From positions 1 to 32,045 of the forward strand of contig NZ_CYSB01000048.1 in the NCBI RefSeq assembly GCF_001458255.1: a DNA stretch of 32,045 bases, written 5' to 3'. The notes beneath the pieces are model-generated. The model searched no databases, had not been told where the DNA came from, and saw only the letters and a program-made list of their open reading frames with translations. Both the position numbers and the translations under genes were made by a program. Shown one piece after another: positions 22,840-31,166 of the stretch (its first letter is position 1; each line of letters begins with the position of its first letter). Origin of the DNA: Thalassovita autumnalis (GTDB lineage Bacteria > Pseudomonadota > Alphaproteobacteria > Rhodobacterales > Rhodobacteraceae).

Positions 22840-23895
22840 CTATTGCTTCAAATCCAACCGGCTTTTGTTTTTTAGGTCACTATTAGGGCCGTCCGACCCA
22901 AAACGCGGAATGACGCTGAGATCCTCGGCCTCAATTGAGGGAGCCTTGCCCTGCTCCCGCGCGCATCTCAGCAACGCATTGGCCAAGATAATGCCGGCAA
23001 ATTTGACCAAGCGCCTGTTTGACATATCCGAGGCACCGGATTTTCTCATGGTTTCAACCAGATCTTTTAGACGGGCCATCGTGACTTGGGTCTGGTCGAT
23101 GGACAATTCACCATTTTGGGTCAGTTCATCCACCGTGACGCGATAGGACACCAAATCATCCAGCAAACCGCTGAAATCCACGTCACCATCGCTGCTTTTT
23201 GGTGTGTTGTGGGTTTCATTCCACGCCTTGCTCAGCAAATCGCCCGTGTCACGTGGGGTAGCGTTTTCCAGCCAACTGCGCAGCAAAAACCGGTCATATA
23301 CCGCCGCGAGGCCGCGCTCACTGGGCGGCTGGTTGGAGGCGGCAAAAAGCAAACGCATCGGCACTTTGTGAACGATGCCGCGATCTTGGTATTTTTTCTC
23401 GTTCATGAATGTCAAAAGTGAGTTCAAGATCGCACTGGACGCATTAAACACTTCATCGAGGAAAACCACTTGCGCTTTCTGCATCATGCCTGCATCGTCG
23501 CGGATAAATTGTTTCTCGTCACCAAACAGTTTCCCCAAATCAAAATAGCCAAACAATTCAGATGGTTCTGTGAACTGGGTGAGAAGATATTCGAAATACT
23601 CTTCCTTCTTCTGCTCTTTCTGTACCTGCCCCTTCCCATAGCGAGGCGCAGTCATGGCATCATCACCCACAAGGCTGATTAGGTTGCAAAATGTACGAAT
23701 TAACCGCGATTTGGCCGTCCCTGGGGGACCAATCATCACCATCGCCTCGCCCGTCAAAGCGGCGAGCATCATACACTCAATCGTGTCTTGCATGCCAAAA
23801 AAACGGTCGTTGAGCGCCTGTTCCAAGGCCACGACTTTATGCAGGGTTGCTTCGTGTTTTTCGTAAAGGCAGCTCAGCCCAGATTTGTTGAACAT
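22840..23895 (-). CDS. RavA-like MoxR-family AAA+ ATPase
   Basis: A 351-residue AAA+ ATPase. Walker A is GPPGTAKS (residues 56-63), Walker B VVFLDEV (143-149), followed by FNASSAILNSLLTFMNEKKY; sensor 1 is LLFAASNQPPSE (about 182-193), and YDRFLLRSWLE carries an arginine-finger-type Arg. The 'DE-hF-A--AILN-LLT-hNE' and 'AASN' wording is closer to E. coli RavA than to classical MoxR. RavA and MoxR proteins act with VWA-domain partners as chaperone-like or metal-insertion machines. An Arg/Lys/Glu insertion (about 86-99, KGQVQKEQKKEEY) follows strand 2. ATG 23895 has GAGGTG eight bases upstream, overlapping the preceding stop. Confidence 0.92.
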   Translation of the reverse strand: MFNKSGLSCLYEKHEATLHKVVALEQALNDRFFGMQDTIECMMLAALTGEAMVMIGPPGTAKSRLIRTFCNLISLVGDDAMTAPRYGKGQVQKEQKKEEYFEYLLTQFTEPSELFGYFDLGKLFGDEKQFIRDDAGMMQKAQVVFLDEVFNASSAILNSLLTFMNEKKYQDRGIVHKVPMRLLFAASNQPPSERGLAAVYDRFLLRSWLENATPRDTGDLLSKAWNETHNTPKSSDGDVDFSGLLDDLVSYRVTVDELTQNGELSIDQTQVTMARLKDLVETMRKSGASDMSNRRLVKFAGIILANALLRCAREQGKAPSIEAEDLSVIPRFGSDGPNSDLKNKSRLDLKQ

Positions 23896-23906
23896 ATTTG
23901 TTCACC

Positions 23907-24737
23907 TCAAAATGATTTTCTTAGAAGGGACGCGGCGCATGCGGGTAGGGTGTCTTTGAAATCGGGGGACATGACATCTATGTCAAAGGATGCATCATGG
24001 TCGACAATCACAGCGCCAATTTCGATTGGGTCCGCGCCCAGAATTTCGGCGATGGCAAAGCCTTGTTCGCGGGCCTCATACAACAGCCAAATATCCCAAA
24101 ACTGTGCCCAGTTTTCTCGTTCAGAGAGGTTCCGCGTGATTTGCATGAAAAACGGATCAATTCCAGTTTCTTGCAACGCCTTGGGCCTCTGAGACGCAAC
24201 CAAAATAGCCAGTGTTTCAGGGGCTATCGCATGGGCAGGATCTTCGGCCATTAATAGAACGCGATCGGCAAGATAGTGACGCATCTTTGCCAGCAAAGAC
24301 ATCTGAAAGCGCGGATCAACAAAGGCATAATAAATTAAGGCAGCGCCGAACTCTCTCAGTTCATCCCGAGCCTTTGGTCCCTTTTCGCGCTTGATATGAT
24401 AACGCCACCGCGTTACGGCCGCGTCCCTAAAAAGGGCAAATTTGTTAGCGGGCACGGCCTGGGCGATAAGAGATGACATAAACGCCGCTTTGGGCAAGTC
24501 GGGCTGTTCGTCAAAAACATCGCGCAACCGACGCAAGGCGCTGTCGCGGGAGTGATAGCTGTGGTCATCAAAAGAAAGCAAACGCGGCAAAGCTGGCAAA
24601 CGATTCGCTGGCAGGGGCGCTTTAGCGAACAATGTGTCAACACATTGCGACGCAAGCCCCCTCAACTCGGAGGCCGCATCATCAATGTCTTTTACTGTCG
24701 CGGGTGTCGCAGTGAGCGACATCAAATCATAAATCAA
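23907..24737 (-). CDS. Unknown helical protein (276 aa)
   Basis: No family recognised. The sequence looks all-helical (VKDIDDAASELRGLASQCVD, SALRRLRDVFDEQPDLPKAA, LREFGAALIYYAFVDPRFQM, ENWAQFWDIWLLYEAREQGF) without signal or membrane segment. The spaced helices and WD/ YY-rich segments recall TPR- or HEAT-like scaffolds, but no repeat is clear. It sits between a VWA membrane protein and the RavA-like ATPase, so an adaptor between motor and membrane partner is plausible. The start at 24737 is 11 bases after the previous stop. Confidence 0.7.
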   Translation of the reverse strand: MIYDLMSLTATPATVKDIDDAASELRGLASQCVDTLFAKAPLPANRLPALPRLLSFDDHSYHSRDSALRRLRDVFDEQPDLPKAAFMSSLIAQAVPANKFALFRDAAVTRWRYHIKREKGPKARDELREFGAALIYYAFVDPRFQMSLLAKMRHYLADRVLLMAEDPAHAIAPETLAILVASQRPKALQETGIDPFFMQITRNLSERENWAQFWDIWLLYEAREQGFAIAEILGADPIEIGAVIVDHDASFDIDVMSPDFKDTLPACAASLLRKSF

Positions 24738-24748
24738 AGCAAAGTCGT

Positions 24749-27325
24749 CTATTCAATTCTTCCGCTCCATAAAGCCACGGAGAGACTAATCAGAGCAATG
24801 GCAATCAACCACGCGTGCATTGATAGCGGTGGTGTGTTGCGGTTCTGATGCAGTTGGAAATGTGCTTGTTCAATGCGCCCTCCATAGGTGTTTGAGCCGA
24901 GCTCTGCAAGTTTTGAAACATTCGCGCCAAAGTCAAGCGCTTCGGCTCTATCACCACTCATGTTTGTCGTCTTCGCGGGTAAGAAAAGCGGGATTCTTTG
25001 CGCCTGTTTTGAGGGCTCTTCGAGTATCAAATAGCCAAATGATTTCTTGTCGTTCAGGTCCAAATTGACCATCGCGTGAAAAACGCCTTCGCGCCCTGAA
25101 TTGACAAAGTTTAACCCGCTGGCGCGGCCATTCTGGGTTGCGATACGCCCGCCAAGATGGGTTGGGATTTCATCGGCATTACCTTGGGAAAGAACCGTTA
25201 CGGTGATCTTTGTGGTGCCGCCAGACAGCTCAATTTCAATATCGTAGCGGTCTTGATCGTTCCACCCGATCAACTCGTCCATCGCCCGCCCAACCTCCAT
25301 GGCGCTGTCTTTGGAAAATGAATATCGCGCAGGGATAGCCCCCAGAAAAACCGCCACAGCCCCCGATTGGCCACCATAGCCTCTGCGAACGGCAAGGACA
25401 GGGTCAGGCGGCGGCGTTTCATGAATTGACCAAACAGTTGCGTCCACACGCGGATAGGCAATCGCAATTCCGTCGACCTGCGCCGAAGAGAGCAGCGCAA
25501 GATCGTCGAGGGGGGTCGGAGTAAACCCACCTTCGCGAAAGAAACCTGCACGCTCTTTTGGTTCAAAATAAGATAGTTTGATATTTGCGGCTGCCCTATT
25601 TGATCTCAATAAAATCTCTTCTCCCCAACCTGCCACCGCAGCGGGGAAGCTATCTCCGCTAGTCGAGATCGAAGTGGTATAACACTGTGGGCTGGTGGAC
25701 GGCGTCTCGAAATAGCCGTCAGAAATAAAGAAATAGGCGCAATAATTCGACCTAAGCTGCGCCGCACGAGACAGCGTGCTGCTAGGCGCTGTGCCACCGC
25801 CGACACTGAGGGCGTCAATAAACCGACGCGCAGCAGAAATGTTTCCGGCCGAAGCGACGCGTTGCGAAAACTCGCGACCTGCTTGGGATGAAAAGGGCAA
25901 AATCGCAAACCTGTCATGCTCGGCAAGTTGATCCAGCACCGCATTGGCCGCAGCCCGAGCGCGGCTCATTGTGTCACTCATCGAGCCTGAGGTGTCGATC
26001 ATAATCACCACATTGCGGGCTGGCGGCTTTTCGATAAAGGCGCGGGGGTTGCTGTCCACAGGAAGATAGGGGGACAGGACACTCTCATTCCAATCGGAAA
26101 TTCGCTGCGGATCGGTCACATCGCCACGCAGACCGCCATTGATGAGAAGAATGCTCGTCTTACCCAATCCAGCGACCAGCTGATTGAGGTAATCAGATGG
26201 GAAGTCCTGCGGCGTCACACTGTCCAAAACCACAAGATCATATTGATCCGGCGAAACCGGCGCGGAAGGATCAGCGCGTTCAATCAGCCAACGTTCTTGT
26301 GGCAAAAGGTCCGCCCAAGGCGCGCCACCATAGGCCAAAACACGGGCAGGGCCGCGCACCATCGTAAACACTGTGTTGCTTTGCGTGACCGCGTCCTCGC
26401 TATATAGCGCAGAAACATAGTGAAGGCCGCGTGAATTGAACACAGTATCCGCACGCACTGGCGACAGAACCGCGCTATCCAAGGTCACAGGTGCACTCTC
26501 GGCGTCAAATTGGCTGAGCTGGATCACACCTTGCCCGCGGCCTGTTAGACGCAAGGTGGCGGGCGCGTTGACATATTGTGTCGGGCCAATATCCGCCGAC
26601 ACTATCCCCCCGCCTGCCGATTGGGAGCCATAGGCGAACCAATAGATGGGCACCCCCATGGACCGCGCCTCTTGATAGGTGGTCTCTTTGACCTCGTGGT
26701 CAAAATGGCCATCACTAAGGAGCAGAATTGCGCCGCGTCCGCCGGTCTTTTTGATTTTCGCAAGGGCGGTTTGAAGTGCCAAAGCGCCATTGCTTTGATC
26801 GCTTTTATTTTGCGGGCGGACCGCCGCCAAGTTGATCGGCAACTGGCCCAAGCGCTCGGGCCGTGTTATCGAATCGACCGCCGACCCAAATTGAAGCGCC
26901 TCGCCACGCCAGTTGATTCCGTCATTTTGCTGCAGCATCCGATCCGTCAGGGCGCCAGTATGTTTGGCAAACTCCGCAATTGCTGCTTTTGCGGCATCGG
27001 GATTGCGCCACACGCTCTCGGAGGAGTCAATCAAGGCGACAACCAACCCCGTTTCCTGCGCTGCATCCCCCTTGGGGTTCAGGCGCAAAATCTCGGGCTG
27101 CCTCAGGGCAGTGCCCAGCAACACAATACTGAGCATGAAAAACAAAGACGACACACATAACCGCCATGACGACAAAGAGGCGGAACCTTTTGCCACCCTT
27201 TCCACCACGACCGCCAAAACGACAGCGATCCCAAGGCCGATTAATGCCTGCGACGCAAGCCAGAGCGACGTGTCGCAAGCGACGATCCCATCGAAAAAGG
27301 GGCGAAGATCAGCTTCACATATCAT
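24749..27325 (-). CDS. Membrane protein with two VWA domains around a GATase-like domain (858 aa)
   Basis: Membrane helices at about 22-41 and 56-74 are joined by a positive loop (ERVAKGSASLSSWR), so the large middle part is periplasmic; a last helix (about 835-853) returns to the membrane. The first VWA domain has the metal motif DSSES at 100-104 and LLLSDGH later. A class I glutamine-amidotransferase-like region (about 331-440) has YDLVVLDSV and SILLINGG, but lacks the catalytic Cys of a nucleophile elbow. The second VWA has intact DTSGSM at 444-449 and FFISDGYF. VWA domains bind metal and protein ligands and often partner MoxR ATPases. ATG 27325 abuts the TAA of the preceding gene. Confidence 0.87.
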   Translation of the reverse strand: MICEADLRPFFDGIVACDTSLWLASQALIGLGIAVVLAVVVERVAKGSASLSSWRLCVSSLFFMLSIVLLGTALRQPEILRLNPKGDAAQETGLVVALIDSSESVWRNPDAAKAAIAEFAKHTGALTDRMLQQNDGINWRGEALQFGSAVDSITRPERLGQLPINLAAVRPQNKSDQSNGALALQTALAKIKKTGGRGAILLLSDGHFDHEVKETTYQEARSMGVPIYWFAYGSQSAGGGIVSADIGPTQYVNAPATLRLTGRGQGVIQLSQFDAESAPVTLDSAVLSPVRADTVFNSRGLHYVSALYSEDAVTQSNTVFTMVRGPARVLAYGGAPWADLLPQERWLIERADPSAPVSPDQYDLVVLDSVTPQDFPSDYLNQLVAGLGKTSILLINGGLRGDVTDPQRISDWNESVLSPYLPVDSNPRAFIEKPPARNVVIMIDTSGSMSDTMSRARAAANAVLDQLAEHDRFAILPFSSQAGREFSQRVASAGNISAARRFIDALSVGGGTAPSSTLSRAAQLRSNYCAYFFISDGYFETPSTSPQCYTTSISTSGDSFPAAVAGWGEEILLRSNRAAANIKLSYFEPKERAGFFREGGFTPTPLDDLALLSSAQVDGIAIAYPRVDATVWSIHETPPPDPVLAVRRGYGGQSGAVAVFLGAIPARYSFSKDSAMEVGRAMDELIGWNDQDRYDIEIELSGGTTKITVTVLSQGNADEIPTHLGGRIATQNGRASGLNFVNSGREGVFHAMVNLDLNDKKSFGYLILEEPSKQAQRIPLFLPAKTTNMSGDRAEALDFGANVSKLAELGSNTYGGRIEQAHFQLHQNRNTPPLSMHAWLIAIALISLSVALWSGRIE

Positions 27326-28927
27326 TTATCGACGCTTTCTCGTTTGCACACGCAGCTTCCAAACCCGCTCAAGGATCAGTGCGATCAAGGCGACGAGGAC
27401 AAAATAGGGCCAGACGGGTTTGGTACGCGCGACCGTTTGGTCCGCCGCAATCGGCGTCAGCGCGTCCGGTGTCGACAAGGCACGCGCTGTATCCCCTTCG
27501 AGCCACGCCCGCGATACCTTCTGGCCAGTCGCGCTTTCCCAAGTTAGCGCCATTGGCATCACTTGATCGCCAAGCAACGCACGCAAACCGTTGTAGAAAA
27601 AGGTTAGGGACAGGTTGCGTAGGTCCGACCCGCCGTCCACAACAACAGGGGGTAAAATAATCCCGCGAGGGGACTGGCGTTCGGCGATCAATATCCCTCC
27701 TTGGCTGTCCATAAGGGTTGGCACAAATCCCTGCGGAAGCTGGAAGTTACCAGCACTGGGCAGGTTTCTTTCCAGCACATCAAAATTCACACCGTTAAAA
27801 ATGTCGCTATTTTTGAGGAATACGCCAATGCTCCTGTCGGAGCTTTGCCTCGTCCATTGACTGCCCACAATGATGATTGGGCGCGCTAAATCAGCGTGGG
27901 TCAAATCCTCAAAACCCGTCACAAGGGGGCCAAGATTTGACGCCTCCAAACCGCTCGGCGCGGGCAAAGTGGCCAAACGCCACTCAACTTTTTGGCTTTG
28001 GACCTCGGGGATACTCAATGAAGCCAGATCATCTCCCGAATAGGCACCGCCATCCGGCAGGCTGATTTTGTAGTCGCCCGCCATTGAGATTGGAAAGGCG
28101 ACTTTAAACCGATCTTCGCGATCTAAAGCCCGCCTGGCAATCTTGGTTGCAACGCCATTAGGACCCTGCAGAGTGACTTGAGGTGGCGGCACCGCCCCCG
28201 AACGCAACAGGTCAACGGTCAGAGACGCCGTGCGTGTCGCCATCCCCTTTGAGGCAATCTCAGCCGCGACAATGCCAATGTTATCTTGGGGAGCGCCGAC
28301 CTGATGCCAAAAATACCCGACAGTCGTCGCGCCAAGCGCCCCCGAGGGTTTGACCTGATCTGTTATAATAAGGGTATGTGTCACCTCACAGGCTTCTGAC
28401 TTTGCCTCTGCCGCTTTGAGGAGAGAGGCGACTTCGGCACTATACGGTTGCACGGCAACCAATGGCAACGCTTCGGCCAAGGGGCGCGGTGCCGATGCCG
28501 ATTGTGAAACGGTGACCAACTCTTCGCAAAATGCGGTGTCTGTGCCCATGTCTTTGGCAATTTGGCGTTGCGTGTCAATTACCTGCAAGGCGCGATCCAA
28601 TCGCGTGGCGCTCCCATCGGCAACGGACATGGAATGACTAACATCCAAAACAACCCGCAGCCCAATAGCGTCGGCCTTGACCTCGCGGTCCCATGTGAAT
28701 TTTGCACCGATCGCTGCCAAGGCCGCCAACAGCGTGATCAAATGTAGCCAAAATGACATTGATCTTACAGGCAGCTTCAAGGCAAAGCGGCGTTCCTGAG
28801 TTGGGTTGTCCTCTGGCTCTGGCAAAAAACGCCCAAATGACAGCGCAACACGCCTAGGAGGGCGGCGTTGCATATACCACGCAATGATGGCGCTACCGGC
28901 AAGGCCAGCAATCCCCAATGGCCACAT
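27326..28927 (-). CDS. BatA-like membrane VWA protein
   Basis: I place the start at ATG 28927, overlapping the DUF58 stop as TGATG; an upstream in-frame ATG at 28969 would add 14 residues unlike BatA. From 28927 the 533-residue protein opens MWPLGIAGLAGSAIIAWYMQ then RRPPRR, the N-terminal helix and basic loop of BatA/aerotolerance proteins. A second helix (about 59-76) and a C-terminal helix (about 507-522) followed by KLRVQTRKRR put the middle in the periplasm. The VWA motif DVSHS (95-99) and LIITDQ are present. The rest (about 230-500) is beta-rich and resembles the ligand region of VWA/BatA proteins. Partner of MoxR and DUF58 by family context. Confidence 0.85.
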   Translation of the reverse strand: MWPLGIAGLAGSAIIAWYMQRRPPRRVALSFGRFLPEPEDNPTQERRFALKLPVRSMSFWLHLITLLAALAAIGAKFTWDREVKADAIGLRVVLDVSHSMSVADGSATRLDRALQVIDTQRQIAKDMGTDTAFCEELVTVSQSASAPRPLAEALPLVAVQPYSAEVASLLKAAEAKSEACEVTHTLIITDQVKPSGALGATTVGYFWHQVGAPQDNIGIVAAEIASKGMATRTASLTVDLLRSGAVPPPQVTLQGPNGVATKIARRALDREDRFKVAFPISMAGDYKISLPDGGAYSGDDLASLSIPEVQSQKVEWRLATLPAPSGLEASNLGPLVTGFEDLTHADLARPIIIVGSQWTRQSSDRSIGVFLKNSDIFNGVNFDVLERNLPSAGNFQLPQGFVPTLMDSQGGILIAERQSPRGIILPPVVVDGGSDLRNLSLTFFYNGLRALLGDQVMPMALTWESATGQKVSRAWLEGDTARALSTPDALTPIAADQTVARTKPVWPYFVLVALIALILERVWKLRVQTRKRR

Positions 28928-29910
28928 CACAAAGCCCCCCGCGCAGAAACCCAGTGCAACAGCGAACAATGTTGCATGTCATTCACGAACGCGTCCTCGA
29001 ATTCTTGGCCAGACAATACAGGTTTTAGAGAACGCGGATTGTGCCAAACAACTCCGCTCCCTGACCAGTTTCGTTTTCTATGAGACAGAAACGCATCGAC
29101 CTTCTTTTTGGTTTCCTTCACAAAATCGCTATCGAACTCGTATAAGTCGTCCTGAAAAAAGCAGCCTTCAATGTCTTGGATTTTTGCCTTTCGGCTTGCG
29201 CCGACCTCGGCCAGCTCAGCATCGATACTGTTCATCGGAAGGAGATGGACACTGCGCCAGTTTTTACGCGCTTTATGAATGAACCTTGTGAATTTCTCTT
29301 GATCATCCTCGAACAAGAAGTCCGAGACGACAACAACCATTGACGTAGGCTTTAGATGAGCCGCCACGCTGCGAAGAGATAACTGAGGCGTTTCACCCAA
29401 CGCGGCAAAGTCATTTGATCTCGATTGCCAAAGCTCGTTGACATATTTTTGGGCCTTTACCGCAGCTCCGCGCCCCGAGACGATCAAAGGCGCAACAGAG
29501 GTAGAGCCGCCAAAAATAGGCGCGATGACCAGCCGGTCGCCACAGTGTTCAGCCACATTCGCCAAGGCCTGCGCCAGCCAGAACGCATAAACCGCCTTGG
29601 GAGAGAGTTCCGGCAAGAACATTGCAGGGCGCAGATCCAGCAAGATCATCAAGGTCGCTTGTTCTTCGGCCTCGAAGCGCCGGACCACCCGATCATTGGG
29701 GCGACCAACACGGCGCGATGCGGCCCAATCGACCAAACGAATATCGTCTCCCAATTGATAATCCCGAAACTCCCGAAAAACGAGGCTTTGCCCCGCTTTT
29801 TGCCGCAGATGCGCCCCCAAACCGCGTTTTGGCGCATTTTTTTGGGCCCGAAGTCGCAGGCGTTTCAACGTATTTTCAGATAGGGGAGATTTGATCGAAA
29901 AACCCGCCAC
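28927..29910 (-). CDS. DUF58 protein
   Basis: The DUF58 signature is clear: VFREFRDYQLGDDIRLVDWA (about residues 44-63), then RRFEAEEQATLMILLDL. The VWA-like fold lacks metal-binding serines, since the first motif reads LLDLRPAM in place of DxSxS, although VVVVSDFLFEDD remains. DUF58 proteins are almost always next to MoxR genes, as here. An ATG at 29994 would read 28 residues in another frame of the upstream ATPase gene, so I prefer GTG 29910, one base past that gene's stop, which gives 327 residues. No membrane helices are seen, unlike many DUF58 proteins, so it is probably cytoplasmic. Confidence 0.87.
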   Translation of the reverse strand: MAGFSIKSPLSENTLKRLRLRAQKNAPKRGLGAHLRQKAGQSLVFREFRDYQLGDDIRLVDWAASRRVGRPNDRVVRRFEAEEQATLMILLDLRPAMFLPELSPKAVYAFWLAQALANVAEHCGDRLVIAPIFGGSTSVAPLIVSGRGAAVKAQKYVNELWQSRSNDFAALGETPQLSLRSVAAHLKPTSMVVVVSDFLFEDDQEKFTRFIHKARKNWRSVHLLPMNSIDAELAEVGASRKAKIQDIEGCFFQDDLYEFDSDFVKETKKKVDAFLSHRKRNWSGSGVVWHNPRSLKPVLSGQEFEDAFVNDMQHCSLLHWVSARGAL

Positions 29911-29911
29911 G

Positions 29912-31153
29912 CTACAAATGTCCCATTTCCCGTGTCGCGTCCAATTTCGCCTTAAACCTGAGGTGATACCCAGCCAGATCATTCCCAACTGCAAGGTCAG
30001 GCGCCGCTGCCGCAGCCAATTCCTTGAGATAGTCGTCCAGCCGCTGCGTTTCGTGCGCGGGGCTGTAATCGGTGTCGCTCATTTCGTGATCAATACGGAT
30101 GCGGTGACGCAGCACAGGACAGACCACGCGCGCCAAAGCGGCCACCGACTCAAATGGGAACTCATCTGGACGACTGGGGTCGGCCTCAACCACCGCGGCC
30201 CAGCCGAGCGTAGCCTTGGCAAGTGAAATGGCCGCCCGCGTTCCTAATGGATACTCAACCCTACCGGCCACCATCGCGTTCAAGGCGCTTTGGCGTTTAC
30301 TGGATAGATAGCGAACCTGATCAAAGCGACCGTTCGTGGCCATCACAATGTTTATGATGTGAACTGAAACCGCTTCTGGTAGTTTCGCGGACATAATGCC
30401 ACGGCGTGCATTCTCTAAACGTTTAAGAGTCTCCAAACGCGCCTCGGTCTCATCCTGCTCCTCCGAGGCAGAGACCGCAGGACGGGGTTTGGAATACTCT
30501 GCGGCGGTATTTGACAACTCTTTTTCGACGATCTTATCGAGCGTATCCGCCGATGGCAGCTCAAGTTTGACCTTGAACATAAACCGGTCAAGCTGTGCCT
30601 CTGGGAGATCAAAGGTGCCATCTTGGTCGATCGGGTTTTGGGTCGCCAAAACCATGAATGGGTTCAAAACCTGCTTAACCCCACGTGGGTCTAAGTCGTT
30701 AGGGTGGCGCAGTTCATAGGTTTGGCCCAATACGGTGACACGAAACTCGGCCATGGCCTCCAGCATAGCGGCTTGGGTTTTGGGCGTGGCGCGGTTGATC
30801 TCATCCGCCAAAAGAATCTCGGAGAAAATCGGGCCCTTCTTGAATGTTAAGCGTTGAGGGTCCACCTCGTCTGGCATCAAAGTGCCGGTAATATCCGACG
30901 GCATCAAATCTGGTGTAAACTGGATACGCCCAACCGACGACGGCCCCAAACCCAACGCATTAGAAAGCGCCTTAACAAGGGCCGTTTTCCCCAGGCCTGG
31001 GTTGCTCTCAAGCAAAATATGACCATCACTCAACAGCGCAACCAGCATCGCCGCGACAACATGGTCCAGCTCGGATAGTTTCCCCTTGGTTTCTACCGCT
31101 TGCGGGATGGATCGAAGAAATTCGATGTCTTTTTCAGTCAACGTATATGTCAT
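29912..31153 (-). CDS. MoxR-family AAA+ ATPase (classical)
   Basis: Walker A NPGLGKT (residues 51-57), Walker B ILLADEINRATPKTQ (113-127), sensor 1 LATQNPIDQDGTFDLPEAQLDRF (about 169-191, shown by TQNP at 171-174) match canonical MoxR ATPases. A charged insertion (about 225-245, SASEEQDETEARLETLKRLE) separates the AAA core from the lid domain with YPLGTRAAISLAKA. I choose ATG 31153, with an AAAGG site eight bases upstream and 13 bases after the previous stop, over 31189, which lies in that gene. It is expected to act with the DUF58 and VWA proteins encoded next. It is distinct from the RavA-like ATPase in the same operon. Confidence 0.93.
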   Translation of the reverse strand: MTYTLTEKDIEFLRSIPQAVETKGKLSELDHVVAAMLVALLSDGHILLESNPGLGKTALVKALSNALGLGPSSVGRIQFTPDLMPSDITGTLMPDEVDPQRLTFKKGPIFSEILLADEINRATPKTQAAMLEAMAEFRVTVLGQTYELRHPNDLDPRGVKQVLNPFMVLATQNPIDQDGTFDLPEAQLDRFMFKVKLELPSADTLDKIVEKELSNTAAEYSKPRPAVSASEEQDETEARLETLKRLENARRGIMSAKLPEAVSVHIINIVMATNGRFDQVRYLSSKRQSALNAMVAGRVEYPLGTRAAISLAKATLGWAAVVEADPSRPDEFPFESVAALARVVCPVLRHRIRIDHEMSDTDYSPAHETQRLDDYLKELAAAAAPDLAVGNDLAGYHLRFKAKLDATREMGHL

Positions 31154-31166
31154 TGTAAAACCTTTG

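Noticed and set aside
29911-29994. Longer DUF58 product from ATG 29994
   Set aside because: The extra 28 residues come entirely from another frame of the MoxR gene and do not resemble DUF58 N-termini; GTG 29910 follows the MoxR stop directly.
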